The translations under genes were made by a program, and so were the position numbers. From contig NZ_QFRX01000001.1 of NCBI RefSeq assembly GCF_003143935.1, positions 4,382,228 through 4,446,227 of the forward strand: a stretch of DNA of 64,000 nucleotides, read 5' to 3'. This document shows positions 40,609 to 48,193 of the stretch, piece by piece. The stretch comes from Streptomyces sp. Act143. GTDB lineage: Bacteria; Actinomycetota; Actinomycetes; Streptomycetales; Streptomycetaceae. The notes below the pieces were generated by a model. That model did no database searches. It had not been told where the DNA came from and saw nothing but the letters and a program-made list of their open reading frames with translations. Positions within the stretch are counted from its first letter, which is position 1. Each line of letters begins with the position of its first letter.

Positions 40609-41901
40609 GTGGCATCCACGGTCACCACCGAGCCGTCGAAGGACTCGTCGGCTTCCTCCCGCCCGGGATACGGGCAACTGCTGCGCACGCGCGGCGCCTG
40701 GACGTTCCTGCTCCCCGGCTTCGCGGCGCGGCAGCCGTTCGCGATGCTGACGATCTCCATCGTGCTGCTCGTGCAGCACACGACCGGCTCGTACGGCGCC
40801 GCGGGCGCCGCGGCCGCCGTCACCGGCGTCTCCATGGCGCTGTTCGCGCCCTACAGCGGCCGTCTCACCGACCGTTACGGCCAGCGCGCCGTGCTGATGC
40901 CCGGTGTGCTGGTGCACGCGCTGTCGGGTCTGACTCTGACGGCGCTCGCGCTCTCCGACGCGCCCCTGTGGGCGCTGTTCGTCGCCGCCGTGCCCACGGG
41001 TGCCTCGGTGCCGCAGATCGGCCCCATGGTGCGCGCCCGCTGGGGGGTCAAGCTCCAGGGCTCCCCACTCATGAGCACCGCGGCAGCCTTCGAGTCCGTC
41101 ACGGACGAGCTGACCTTCGTAGTCGGCCCGCTCCTGGCCACCGCCCTGTGCACCGCCGTCGATCCCGCGGCGGGCCTGGTGACGGAGGCCGCACTGACGC
41201 TGATCGGCGGCCTGCTGTTCGCCGCGCAGAGAAGCACGCAGCCGAAGGTCGTGTCGGACGGGCACGCGCGCGTGGCGCACGTTTCGGCGCTGCGCGTCCC
41301 CGGCGTGCGGGTGCTGATCGTGGCGTTCCTGGGCATCGGGTCCGTCTTCGGCGGCATGCAGGTCTCGCTGGCCGCGTTCACCGAGTCGATCGGCGAGCCC
41401 GGTCTGAACGGTGTCCTGTACGGCGTCTTCGCCGCGGGCAACATGCTCTCCGGCATCGCGTGCGGCGCCATCGCGTGGAAGGTCGCTCCGCAGCGGCGCC
41501 TGGTGGTCGGGTACGCGGCGCTCGCGCTGACCGCCTCCGGCCTGTGGGCCGCGCACTCCGTCCTCGCGCTGGCCGGCCTCGGACTTCTGGTCGGCATGTC
41601 CATCGCTCCCGCACTGATCACCGGCTACACGCTGGTCGAGGGGCTGGTGCCGGCCGGTGCACGGACCGAGGCCTTCACCTGGCTGACCGGAGCGGTGGCG
41701 CTCGGCCAGGCCGGCGCCGTCACGGTCGCCGGGCAACTGGAGGATCGCTTCTGGGACGGTGCGGGATTCCTCGTCCCGATGGCCGGCACGCTGCTCGCCC
41801 TGGCGACGCTTCTGACCTTGCGTTCACGGCTCGTGGCACGCCCCCGGGGCCGTACGGTCGCACGTGGCGTCGGTCACCGCGTGCCGGTGACGGTGGACTG
41901 A
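40609..41901 (+). CDS. MFS transporter
   Basis: A 430-aa major facilitator with 12 predicted helices. After a Ser/Thr-rich 30-residue N-terminus come PGFAARQPFAMLTISIVLLV, GRLTDRYGQRAVL (the MFS motif A variant between TM2 and TM3) and a second half repeating the pattern. Substrate unknown. GTG at 40609 with AAAGG eight bases upstream is chosen over an upstream in-frame ATG at 40492 lacking a site. The preceding 344 nt (40265-40608) hold no gene I can support; TACGAT at 40432 could be a -10, leaving a leader of about 165 nt. Confidence 0.87.
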   Translation: MASTVTTEPSKDSSASSRPGYGQLLRTRGAWTFLLPGFAARQPFAMLTISIVLLVQHTTGSYGAAGAAAAVTGVSMALFAPYSGRLTDRYGQRAVLMPGVLVHALSGLTLTALALSDAPLWALFVAAVPTGASVPQIGPMVRARWGVKLQGSPLMSTAAAFESVTDELTFVVGPLLATALCTAVDPAAGLVTEAALTLIGGLLFAAQRSTQPKVVSDGHARVAHVSALRVPGVRVLIVAFLGIGSVFGGMQVSLAAFTESIGEPGLNGVLYGVFAAGNMLSGIACGAIAWKVAPQRRLVVGYAALALTASGLWAAHSVLALAGLGLLVGMSIAPALITGYTLVEGLVPAGARTEAFTWLTGAVALGQAGAVTVAGQLEDRFWDGAGFLVPMAGTLLALATLLTLRSRLVARPRGRTVARGVGHRVPVTVD

Positions 41902-41969
41902 TCCTCAGGAATACGTCACTATGGACCGTCGTTAGCACTCATTGAGTGAGAGTGCCAGGAGGAAGACAA

Positions 41970-42281
41970 GTGCCGACCTACCAGTACCAGTGCACCGAGT
42001 GCGGCGAGGGCCTCGAGGCGGTGCAGAAGTTCACCGACGACGCCCTGACCGAGTGCCCCAACTGCGGTGGCCGCCTGAAGAAGGTGTTCTCCGCCGTCGG
42101 CATTGTCTTCAAGGGCTCCGGCTTCTACCGGAACGACAGCCGCGGCTCCTCGTCGAGCAGCTCGCCGGCGTCGTCCTCGAAGTCGTCGACGTCCACGACG
42201 TCCTCGTCCACCTCGACGTCGTCGTCCTCGGACTCGAAGCCGTCGAGCACCGGCGCCTCCTCCAGCAGCTCCGCCGCTTAA
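41970..42281 (+). CDS. FmdB-type zinc-ribbon protein with serine-rich tail
   Basis: A 103-aa protein. Residues 1-40 are the FmdB regulatory zinc ribbon: PTYQYQCTECGE and LTECPNCGGRLKKVFS place two CxxC pairs for a Zn2+ ion. From about residue 55 the chain is almost only Ser with Thr, Lys and Ala, so it is disordered. Function is unknown beyond the original FmdB link to formamidase regulation. AGGAGG lies 7 nt before GTG at 41970. Confidence 0.88.
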   Translation: MPTYQYQCTECGEGLEAVQKFTDDALTECPNCGGRLKKVFSAVGIVFKGSGFYRNDSRGSSSSSSPASSSKSSTSTTSSSTSTSSSSDSKPSSTGASSSSSAA

Positions 42282-42296
42282 GGACTCGCTCATACG

Positions 42297-42326
42297 GGAC
42301 CCTGTCGTCGTACGACGGCGGGGTCC
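42297..42326. terminator. Hairpin after the zinc-ribbon gene
   Basis: GGACCC (42297-42302) pairs with GGGTCC (42321-42326) and CGTCG with CGACG inside. Confidence 0.6.
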
Positions 42327-42383
42327 TCGGTGTTTCCCGGAGCCCGATCCGACGCGCTTCCGGGGCCAGCTACTGTGCTGGTC

Positions 42384-43217
42384 ATGGCGAACGCAGAGAT
42401 CGGCGTAATCGGCGGCTCGGGCTTCTACTCGTTCCTCGACGACGTGACCGAGATACAGGTGGACACCCCCTACGGCCCGCCCAGCGACTCCCTCTTCCTC
42501 GGTGACCTGGCGGGCCGCCGGGTCGCCTTCCTGCCCCGGCACGGGCGCGGCCACCATCTTCCGCCGCACCGGATCAACTACCGCGCCAATCTGTGGGCCC
42601 TGCGGTCGGTCGGCGCGCGCCAGATCCTGGGGCCCTGCGCGGTGGGCGGGCTGCGCCCCGAGTACGGGCCGGGCACGCTGCTCGTGCCGGATCAGCTGGT
42701 CGACCGTACGAAGTCCCGAACGGGCACCTACTTCGACGGGCTTCCGCTGCCCGGCGGCGAGATGCCCAACGTGGTGCACGTGTCGCTGGCCGATCCCTAC
42801 TGCCCCGTCGGCAGGGCCGCCGCGTTGAAGGCGGCGCGCGGGCGGGACTGGGAAGCGGTGGACGGCGGAACGCTGGTCGTGATCGAGGGGCCGCGCTTCT
42901 CGACGCGTGCCGAATCGTCGTGGCACCGGGCTCAGGGCTGGTCGGTGGTGGGCATGACCGGCCACCCCGAAGCGGCGCTCGCCCGTGAACTCGAGCTCTG
43001 CTACACCTCATTGACCCTGGTCACGGACCTCGACGCGGGTGCCGAGACGGGTGAGGGCGTCTCGCACGACGAGGTGCTGCGGGTGTTCGCGGCGAACGTC
43101 GACCGGCTGCGGGGTGTGCTGTTCGACGCGGTGGCCGCGCTGCCGGCGAACGAGGAGCGGGACTGCCTGTGCACAACGGCGCTCGGTGGGATGGATCCGG
43201 GCTTCGAACTGCCCTGA
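42384..43217 (+). CDS. mtnP: S-methyl-5'-thioadenosine phosphorylase family
   Basis: A 277-aa purine nucleoside phosphorylase family II enzyme. IGVIGGSGFY at the N-terminus, FLPRHGRGHHLPPHRINYRAN (phosphate and ribose contacts), VVIEGPRFSTRAES, and GMTGHPEAALARELELCY are diagnostic; the enzyme splits methylthioadenosine (or another 6-amino/6-oxopurine nucleoside) by phosphorolysis. ATG at 42384 follows TACTGT by 7 nt with no Shine-Dalgarno: leaderless. The GHPE segment shows the MTAP/PNP specificity region but does not settle MTA versus inosine preference. Confidence 0.9.
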   Translation: MANAEIGVIGGSGFYSFLDDVTEIQVDTPYGPPSDSLFLGDLAGRRVAFLPRHGRGHHLPPHRINYRANLWALRSVGARQILGPCAVGGLRPEYGPGTLLVPDQLVDRTKSRTGTYFDGLPLPGGEMPNVVHVSLADPYCPVGRAAALKAARGRDWEAVDGGTLVVIEGPRFSTRAESSWHRAQGWSVVGMTGHPEAALARELELCYTSLTLVTDLDAGAETGEGVSHDEVLRVFAANVDRLRGVLFDAVAALPANEERDCLCTTALGGMDPGFELP

Positions 43218-43370
43218 CGTGGCGCGGGCAGTGCCGCTGAGAGGCGGAACTGCCCATTCGGGTGAGGGAGTTGTCCACAACCCGCCGGTCGTCCACCTGT
43301 CTCAGCGGGATACGGCGCGAGGCCTCATCGTGGCCTTGCAAACCGGTCCCTCGTCACAGGTGGTGGTCCC

Positions 43371-43910
43371 GTGTCCTTCGCACCTTCTCCCTCCCCTCTC
43401 GTTCCGCGCCCGCCGGGCACCGACGCCCCCGCCACGTGCGAGGTGCCGCATTTCGCTCCTGTGCGGGTCCGGGGCGGTCGTTATCAACTGGCCCGGCTCG
43501 TAAGGCATCGCAGGCGGGCTCTCGCGGCAGGCCTCGCCGTCACGGCCGCCGCGTTGCTGGCCGTCGGCCCCGACGACGCGGACGGGGCACGCGGGCACCC
43601 TTCGGCCGCGCCGGTACGGGAGCACCGCGCCGTCGAGATGGTGACGGCGCCGGTGCGTATCGCCGACGGTGCCACGGTTCTGCTGCTGCGGCCCGGCGAC
43701 CGTGTCGACGTGATCGCCGCCGAGTCGACGGCGACGGGTGGCGGTGACGCGCGAGTGATCGCGCGCGGGGCGCGTGTGAAGAAGGTGCCGACACCGCTGG
43801 AAGGCGCCGCCGAGAGCGGGGCGCTGGTCGTCCTCTCGGTGCCGCGTTCCACCGCGGCACGCCTGGTGGGCGCGAGCGCCACGGCCCGGCTGGGGGTGAC
43901 GCTGTGCTGA
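43371..43910 (+). CDS. SAF/RcpC (CpaB-like) domain membrane protein
   Basis: A 179-aa protein with a Pro-rich cytoplasmic start, one TM (residues about 50-66, RRALAAGLAVTAAALLAVG) and an extracytoplasmic RcpC/SAF-like domain with LLRPGDRVDVIA and VIARGARVKKVP, then VVLSVPRSTAARLVGAS. Similar proteins are annotated as Flp pilus assembly RcpC/CpaB, but no other pilus gene is nearby, so it is an orphan. GGTGG lies about 8 nt before GTG at 43371. Confidence 0.78.
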   Translation: MSFAPSPSPLVPRPPGTDAPATCEVPHFAPVRVRGGRYQLARLVRHRRRALAAGLAVTAAALLAVGPDDADGARGHPSAAPVREHRAVEMVTAPVRIADGATVLLLRPGDRVDVIAAESTATGGGDARVIARGARVKKVPTPLEGAAESGALVVLSVPRSTAARLVGASATARLGVTLC

Positions 43911-44048
43911 GCCGTGCGGCCCGCCTACTGCGCGAATTTCTGTCAAGTCCCCCTTTCGAGCTACCTGATTGGGCAGGTTCGCCTCGCGTTGACGTAGGTT
44001 GCGGAGCTGTTTGTTCCACACCCTGTACGTGCGAGGAGAGTCCCCTAG

Positions 44049-44522
44049 GTGAGCGAGAAGAAGCCGAGTGTCTGGGAGGGCTTCAAAGCCTTTCTGACGC
44101 GCGGGAACGTCGTCGATCTGGCCGTAGCGGTGGTCATCGGAGCCGCCTTCACCAACATCGTGAACTCGGTGGTGAAGGGCGTGATCAACCCGCTGGTCGG
44201 GGCGATCGGGACCAAGAACCTCGACAACTACAGCTCGTGTCTGAAGGACCCGTGCAAGGTTGCTCCGGACGGCACGGTCCAGAGCGGCGTCCCGATCCTG
44301 TGGGGCTCCGTGCTCGGCGCGACGCTGACCTTCGTGATCACCGCGGCGGTCGTGTACTTCCTGATGGTGCTGCCAATGTCGAAGTACCTGGCGCGTCAGG
44401 AGGCCCGCAGGAAGGCCAAGGAGGGGACGCACGAGGTGATCGAGATCACCGAGCTGGAAGTCCTCAAGGAGATCCGCGACGCGCTGGTCGCGCAGCGCGG
44501 CTCGGGGCACAGCGAGCGGTAA
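44049..44522 (+). CDS. mscL: Large-conductance mechanosensitive channel
   Basis: A 157-aa MscL. The N-terminal helix SVWEGFKAFLTRGNVVDLAVAVVIGAAF (S1 and TM1, residues about 7-34) is nearly canonical. The periplasmic loop is enlarged and contains Cys-x5-Cys (SSCLKDPC), TM2 is ATLTFVITAAVVYFLMVLP, and the C-terminal bundle is ITELEVLKEIRDALVAQR. It releases osmolytes on hypo-osmotic shock. GAGGAG lies about 10 nt before the GTG. Confidence 0.95.
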   Translation: MSEKKPSVWEGFKAFLTRGNVVDLAVAVVIGAAFTNIVNSVVKGVINPLVGAIGTKNLDNYSSCLKDPCKVAPDGTVQSGVPILWGSVLGATLTFVITAAVVYFLMVLPMSKYLARQEARRKAKEGTHEVIEITELEVLKEIRDALVAQRGSGHSER

Positions 44523-44530
44523 CGGCCGTC

Positions 44531-44556
44531 ATGGCCCGCCGGCTTTGGCGGGCCAT
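44531..44556. terminator. Hairpin between mscL and the small conserved gene
   Basis: ATGGCCCGCC pairs perfectly with GGCGGGCCAT around a 6-nt loop, between convergent genes. Confidence 0.8.
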
Positions 44557-44568
44557 GGCTCGGCGGGC

Positions 44569-44754
44569 TCAGAGGTGGTGGGGCGGCTTCTCGTCGAGGA
44601 AGCGCTTCAGGTCCGCGGCACTCTCCGTGCTGTCCGTGCCGGGCCGCTCGCCCCATCCGCGGTCCGTGTCGTCCGAGGACTTCTGGTCCAGCGGGTCGTC
44701 GAAGATCAGCGACGGCTTCGGTGCGCGGGGCTCGGGCTTGGGGGCGGTGCTCAT
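44569..44754 (-). CDS. Small conserved actinobacterial protein
   Basis: A 61-aa acidic, probably disordered protein: MSTAPKPEPRAPKPSLIFDD, then DRGWGERP and a terminal KRFLDEKPPHHL. I recognise WGERP...(R/K)PPHxx as a pattern in small actinobacterial hypothetical proteins, function unknown. ATG at 44754 follows TACCCT by exactly 6 nt and lacks a Shine-Dalgarno, so a leaderless promoter is likely, which supports that this is a real gene. Confidence 0.72.
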   Translation of the reverse strand: MSTAPKPEPRAPKPSLIFDDPLDQKSSDDTDRGWGERPGTDSTESAADLKRFLDEKPPHHL

Positions 44755-44827
44755 GCGTCCAGGGTACGGCCCCGGCGGCGAGCGACGTCCGGAGCGCCCG
44801 AAGCCCGGTGGCGGCGGCTCGGACGGC

Positions 44828-45655
44828 TCACACAGCGTGGAGCCCGTGGGCCTCGAAGATGCCCTTGGCCTGGGCGGTCTGCTCGGCGGTAGGGCTGGGG
44901 GTGTCGTGCAGGACGAAGGGGCGGCCCAACGCCTGCCACTTGGCCTCGCCCAGCTTGTGGAAGGGCAGGACGTCGACGCGGCTGACGTTGCCGAGCGACG
45001 CGGCGAAGGCGGCGACGCCGGCGATGTTGTCGGGGGCGTCGGTGAGGCCGGGCACCAGGACGAAGCGGACGTGGACCTCCTTTCCGAGGTCGGCCAGGCG
45101 CCGGGCGAAGTCGAGAGTCGGGGCCAGCGGGCGGCCGGTGACCTTGCGGTAGGTGGCGCGGTCCCAGGACTTGATGTCGAGCAGGACCAGGTCGGTGTCG
45201 CGCAGCAGGGCCTCGGTGGCGCGCACGCCCAGGAAGCCGGAGGTGTCCAGGGCGGTGTGCAGGCCGAGTTCGTGCTTGAAGCGGTGCAGCAGCTCGCCTG
45301 TGAAGACGGGCTGGAGCAGCGGCTCTCCCCCGCTGACGGTGGCACCGCCGCCCGCCGCCGCGATGAACCGCGTGTACTTGCCGGCCTCGGCGATCACGTC
45401 GTCCGCGGTGGTGCGCTTGCCGTCGCGCATCCGCCAGGTGTCGGGGTTGTGGCAGTACAGGCAGGTCAGCGGGCATCCGGACAGGAAGGTGACGAACCGG
45501 GTGCCGGGGCCGTCGACGCCGGTCGACAGGTCCCACGAGTGGACCGAGCCGACCACCGGGCGCCGCATCGCCGCGGCGGCGGGGGTGGCCGCCGTGGCGC
45601 AGGCGCCGCCGCCCGGCGCCGGCGTGGTCGGCGCGGGCGGAAGAAGCGTGGTCAT
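44828..45655 (-). CDS. pflA: Pyruvate formate-lyase-activating enzyme (radical SAM)
   Basis: A 275-aa radical SAM activase. The [4Fe-4S] motif Cx3Cx2C is CPLTCLYCHNP (residues about 60-70), with GGEPLLQP as the SAM-binding GGE motif and DTSGFLG and LDIKSWD characteristic of PflA. It installs the glycyl radical on PflB and needs anaerobic conditions. The N-terminus carries about 30 extra Ala/Pro/Thr residues. The start is supported by AAGGGAG eight bases upstream. It lies 12 nt downstream of pflB on the same strand. Confidence 0.95.
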   Translation of the reverse strand: MTTLLPPAPTTPAPGGGACATAATPAAAAMRRPVVGSVHSWDLSTGVDGPGTRFVTFLSGCPLTCLYCHNPDTWRMRDGKRTTADDVIAEAGKYTRFIAAAGGGATVSGGEPLLQPVFTGELLHRFKHELGLHTALDTSGFLGVRATEALLRDTDLVLLDIKSWDRATYRKVTGRPLAPTLDFARRLADLGKEVHVRFVLVPGLTDAPDNIAGVAAFAASLGNVSRVDVLPFHKLGEAKWQALGRPFVLHDTPSPTAEQTAQAKGIFEAHGLHAV

Positions 45656-45667
45656 CGCTCTGCTCCC

Positions 45668-47965
45668 TTACAGCGATCCGTGGAAGGTGCGGTTGATGAC
45701 GTCGAGTTGCTGCTCACGCGTGAGGCGGATGAAGTTGACCGCGTATCCGGAGACCCGGATGGTCAGTTGCGGGTACTTCTCGGGGTGCTCCATCGCGTCC
45801 TCGAGGGTCGCCTTGTCGAGCACGTTGACGTTCATGTGGAAGCCGCCGTCGGCCATGTAGCCGTCCAGGACGCCGGAGAGGTTGGCGACGCGCTCCTCGG
45901 GGGCGCGGCCCAGGGCGTCCGGGGTGATGGTGTTGGTCAGCGAGATGCCGTCCTCCGCGTCGTCGTACGGGAGCTTGGCGACGGAGAGCGCCGAGGCGAT
46001 GTACCCGTGCTCGTCGCGGCCGTTCATGGGGTTGGCGCCGGGCGCGAAGGGCGCGCCCGCGCGGCGGCCGTCGGGCGTGTGGCCGGTCTTCTTGCCGTAG
46101 ACGACGTTCGAGGTGATCGTCAGGACCGACTGGGTGTGCACGGCGTCGCGGTACGTCGGGTGCCGGCGGACCTTCTCCATGAACTCGTGGACGATCCAGC
46201 GGGCGAGTTCGTCGGCCCGGTCGTCGTTGTTGCCGTACGCCGGGTAGTCGCCCTCGACGACGTAGTCCACGGCGAGGCCCGTTTCGTCGCGGACGACCTT
46301 CACGCGTGCGTGCTTGATCGCGGACAGGGAGTCGGCGGCGACCGAGAGGCCGGCGATGCCGCAGGCCATGGTGCGCAGGATCGCCCGGTCGTGCAGGGCC
46401 ATTTCGAGGCGCTCGTAGGCGTACTTGTCGTGCATGTAGTGGATGACGTTGAGCGCGTGGACGTAGGTCTTCGCGAGCCAGCCGAGCATGGCGTCGTAGC
46501 GCGCGAGGACGGTGTCGTAGTCGAGGTAGTCGTCGGTGAGGGGCTCGAAGCCCTCGACGACCTGCTTGCCGGAGACCTCGTCGCGGCCGCCGTTGATCGC
46601 GTACAGCAGGGCCTTGGCGACGTTCACGCGGGCACCGAAGAACTGCATCTGCCTGCCCATGGCCATCGCGGAGACGCAGCAGGCGATGGCGGTGTCGTCG
46701 CCGTACTTGGGGCGCATGAGGTCGTCGGACTCGAACTGCAGGGCGCTGGTGTCGATGGCGACCTGGGCGGCGTACTTCTTGAAGCCCTCGGGCAGGCGCG
46801 GGGACCAGAAGACGGTGAGGTTGGGCTCGGGGGCGGGCCCGAGGTTGTAGAGGGTGTTCAGCGCTCGGAAGGTGGTGCGGGTGACCAGGGGGCGCCCGTC
46901 CTCGCCGAGGCCCGCCATGGACCAGGTGACCCAGGTGGGGTCGCCGGAGTAGAGCTCGTTGTACTCGGGGGTGCGCAGGAAGCGCACGATGCGGAGCTTG
47001 ATGACGAAGTCGTCGACGAGTTCCTGCGCCTCGGTCTCGGTGAGCAGGCCGCGCTCGATGTCCCGCTGGAGGTAGATGTCGAGGAAGGCGTCGATGCGGC
47101 CGATCGACATGGCGGCGCCGTTCTGTTCCTTCACGGCGGCGAGGTAGGCGAAGTACAGCCACTGGACGGCCTCGCGGCCGGTGCGGGCGGGGCCGGAGAT
47201 GTCGTGGCCGTAGGAGAGGGCCATGGTCTTGAGTTCTTCGAGGGCGCGGATCTGCTCGGCGATTTCCTCGCGTTCCTGGATGACCTCCGCGCTCGGCCAC
47301 TCGAGTTCGAGTGCGCTTTTGTCCGCTCGCTTCGCGACGATGAGCCGGTCGACGCCGTAGAGGGCGACGCGGCGGTAGTCGCCGATGATGCGGCCGCGGC
47401 CGTAGGCGTCGGGCAGGCCGGTGATGATGCCGGAGGAACGGCAGGCGCGGATCTCGGGGGTGTAGGCGTCGAAGACACCGTCGTTGTGTGTCTTGCGGAG
47501 CTTGGTGTAGATCTCCCGGACGGCGGGGTCGGCCTCGTACCCGTAGGCGTTGAGGGCGCTCTCGACCATGCGCCAGCCGCCGTTGGGCATGATGGCGCGC
47601 TTGAGCGGGGCGTCGGTCTGGAGGCCCACGATCAGGTCGAGGTCGGGGTCGATGTAGCCGGGCGCGAAGGCGTCGATGCGGGACGGGGTGCTGACGTCCA
47701 CGTCGTGGATGCCGCGCGCGATCTCCTCGGGGAACATCGCCAGGAGCTTGTTCCAGACCTGGGTGGTGCGCTCGGTGGGGCCGGCGAGGAAGGAGGCGTC
47801 GCCCTCGTAGGGGACGTAGTTGCTCTGGACGAAGTCCCGGACGGCGATGGTGTCCCGCCACAGGCCGCCGCGGAAGCCGGCCCAGGCGTCGCCCGGCGCG
47901 GACGAGTGCTGGGCCGCCTCTTCGGCGGGCGTGACGGTCGTGGTCTCCGCAGGGGTGGCAGTCAT
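45668..47965 (-). CDS. pflB: Pyruvate formate-lyase (formate C-acetyltransferase)
   Basis: A 765-aa glycyl-radical enzyme converting pyruvate and CoA to acetyl-CoA and formate. The catalytic pair Cys429-Cys430 lies in IACCVSAM and the radical Gly740 in RVSGYAVNF near the C-terminus; both are intact. The length matches E. coli PflB (about 760). ATG at 47965 has GGAAGG 8-9 nt upstream; an in-frame ATG six codons earlier is possible. The radical form is cleaved by oxygen, so expression must be restricted to hypoxia. The upstream region carries Rex-like and DosR-like sites. GC and codon use resemble the surroundings, giving no compositional sign of recent transfer. Confidence 0.96.
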   Translation of the reverse strand: MTATPAETTTVTPAEEAAQHSSAPGDAWAGFRGGLWRDTIAVRDFVQSNYVPYEGDASFLAGPTERTTQVWNKLLAMFPEEIARGIHDVDVSTPSRIDAFAPGYIDPDLDLIVGLQTDAPLKRAIMPNGGWRMVESALNAYGYEADPAVREIYTKLRKTHNDGVFDAYTPEIRACRSSGIITGLPDAYGRGRIIGDYRRVALYGVDRLIVAKRADKSALELEWPSAEVIQEREEIAEQIRALEELKTMALSYGHDISGPARTGREAVQWLYFAYLAAVKEQNGAAMSIGRIDAFLDIYLQRDIERGLLTETEAQELVDDFVIKLRIVRFLRTPEYNELYSGDPTWVTWSMAGLGEDGRPLVTRTTFRALNTLYNLGPAPEPNLTVFWSPRLPEGFKKYAAQVAIDTSALQFESDDLMRPKYGDDTAIACCVSAMAMGRQMQFFGARVNVAKALLYAINGGRDEVSGKQVVEGFEPLTDDYLDYDTVLARYDAMLGWLAKTYVHALNVIHYMHDKYAYERLEMALHDRAILRTMACGIAGLSVAADSLSAIKHARVKVVRDETGLAVDYVVEGDYPAYGNNDDRADELARWIVHEFMEKVRRHPTYRDAVHTQSVLTITSNVVYGKKTGHTPDGRRAGAPFAPGANPMNGRDEHGYIASALSVAKLPYDDAEDGISLTNTITPDALGRAPEERVANLSGVLDGYMADGGFHMNVNVLDKATLEDAMEHPEKYPQLTIRVSGYAVNFIRLTREQQLDVINRTFHGSL

Positions 47966-48053
47966 GGCCGGCACCTTCCACATCGCTTCGTGGGTACGGC
48001 TCCATTCCACGCCGGCACGGGCGGCTCCGCGGGCCGCGTTGGTCCCGATTTGC

Positions 48054-48067
48054 GGGACCAACGTCCC
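48054..48067. promoter_or_regulatory. DosR/OsdR-like box 1 upstream of pflB
   Basis: GGGACCAACGTCCC has the palindromic core GGGAC-N4-GTCCC of the dormancy regulator box (TTSGGGACTWWAGTCCCSAA). A second GTCCC arm at 48042-48046 makes an additional 9-bp inverted repeat with the same GGGAC. Confidence 0.5.
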
Positions 48068-48116
48068 GGCACTGGCCGTCCGGGGAGGCGGTTGGGCCGT
48101 CTGAACTGGCCTTTTC

Positions 48117-48136
48117 TTCGGGACTTTGGACCTTGG
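48117..48136. promoter_or_regulatory. DosR/OsdR-like box 2 upstream of pflB
   Basis: TTCGGGACTTTGGACCTTGG matches the first 11 positions of the DosR consensus exactly and degrades in the second half (14 of 20 overall). Confidence 0.45.
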
Positions 48137-48140
48137 CCCG

Positions 48141-48160
48141 CTTGTGAATTGGTTCACAAG
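48141..48160. promoter_or_regulatory. Rex redox-repressor operator (ROP)
   Basis: CTTGTGAATTGGTTCACAAG is a perfect 8-4-8 inverted repeat. Its core TGTGAATTGGTTCACA matches the Streptomyces Rex operator TGTGAACNNNTTCACA at all but one defined position. It lies 34 nt before ltrA and about 176 nt before pflB, so either or both promoters may be targets. Confidence 0.75.
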
Positions 48161-48193
48161 AATTTCCGGCCGGTATCTGCTGTGCTTGGACTC

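Noticed and set aside
43904..48193. Long plus-strand open frame before ltrA
   Set aside because: Antisense shadow of pflA and pflB with arginine/valine-rich noise; only the LtrA part has domain character.
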